A stretch of DNA of 7,104 nucleotides from Nitrospirota bacterium. GTDB lineage: Bacteria; Nitrospirota; Nitrospiria; Nitrospirales; NS-4. Both the position numbers and the translations under genes were made by a program. The notes beneath the pieces were generated by a model. It saw nothing but the letters and a program-made list of their open reading frames with translations. It was not told the origin of the DNA and made no database searches. Where the stretch lies: positions 1 through 7,104 of the forward strand of contig VBOK01000151.1 in the NCBI GenBank assembly GCA_005877565.1. The letters run 5' to 3'. Within the stretch, counting starts at the first letter, position 1; every line of letters starts with the position of its first letter. Positions 6,901 to 7,104 of the stretch are shown here, piece by piece.

Positions 6901-7104
6901 TGGCGGACGAATCCCACAAGCCCACTCCCCTGATCCAGCCGGGGCCGCCGCCCGTCGGCGCTCCGGGAGGCATCCACAACCGCCCGCCGATCCCGGGTGC
7001 GGGCGAGAAGGCCGAATGTCCCAAGTTCATGAGCTATGGCCCGTGCGGCGGCGTGCGTAAGGGGGGCTACTGCGAGGTCTTTCCCGAGATGATGTGCCCC
7101 TGGG
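6900..7104 (+). CDS. Protein beginning with a methylenetetrahydrofolate reductase C-terminal-type (MTHFR_C) Cys module, cut by the window edge
   Basis: ATG at 6900 shares its A with the TGA stop of the TldE-like gene, so the two are very likely translationally coupled. 68 codons are visible. The first 37 residues are Pro/Gly-rich and probably disordered. Then comes AECPKFMSYGPCGGVRKGG and YCEVFPEMMCPW, with cysteines at 40, 49, 58 and 66. This closely matches the Cys-rich module named for the C terminus of certain methylenetetrahydrofolate reductases (CPK...GPCGG...CEV...C.W), thought to bind metal or an Fe-S cluster. Here it sits at the N terminus, so what follows off the edge is unknown; a MetF-type reductase domain is one option. 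It is the third gene of the tldD-like operon. The module call is confident, the full function is not. Confidence 0.75.
   Translation, partial: MADESHKPTPLIQPGPPPVGAPGGIHNRPPIPGAGEKAECPKFMSYGPCGGVRKGGYCEVFPEMMCPW

Overview
The window is about 60% GC by eye and tightly packed. It most resembles a chromosomal segment of a Nitrospira-like bacterium (Nitrospirota). The clue is a five-subunit 2-oxoacid:ferredoxin oxidoreductase, including the extra ferredoxin-like and 'CO dehydrogenase beta-like' subunits known from Aquificales and Nitrospira, which fix CO2 by the reductive TCA cycle. The taxon is an inference from gene content, not from a marker gene.

Left half (1-3269, minus strand): one operon transcribed leftward in the order beta (porB), gamma (porG), delta/ferredoxin (porD), epsilon (porE), alpha (porA, running off the left edge). 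Gaps are 9-46 bases and each gene has its own purine-rich ribosome binding site. Together these would form the enzyme that reductively carboxylates acetyl-CoA to pyruvate, or succinyl-CoA to 2-oxoglutarate, using reduced ferredoxin. The substrate cannot be decided from what is visible. As written, porB is broken. About 45 residues, including the GDG half of the thiamine-diphosphate/Mg site, are missing at about 2986-2987, and the reading frame changes there. Both flanks are otherwise well conserved, so this is either a very recent deletion or an assembly error.

Middle (3270-3757): a divergent intergenic region of about 490 bases. It has a good sigma70-type promoter for the rightward genes (TTGCGA-N17-TATAAT) and a plausible one for the por operon.

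Right half (3758-7104, plus strand): a pair of TldD/PmbA-family genes. The first has the HExxxH metalloprotease motif and a C-terminal Cys ligand; the second lacks the motif, as expected for a TldE partner. A third gene follows with a one-base stop/start overlap. It begins with the Cys-rich module otherwise found as the C-terminal domain of some methylenetetrahydrofolate reductases, and it runs off the right edge. These three look translationally coupled. Whether the TldD/TldE-like pair serves the neighbouring oxidoreductase is unknown.

No mobile elements, RNA genes, CRISPR arrays or phage genes were seen. Apart from the porB lesion and an ancient 16-residue tandem repeat at the PorA N terminus, the window looks like ordinary core metabolism.
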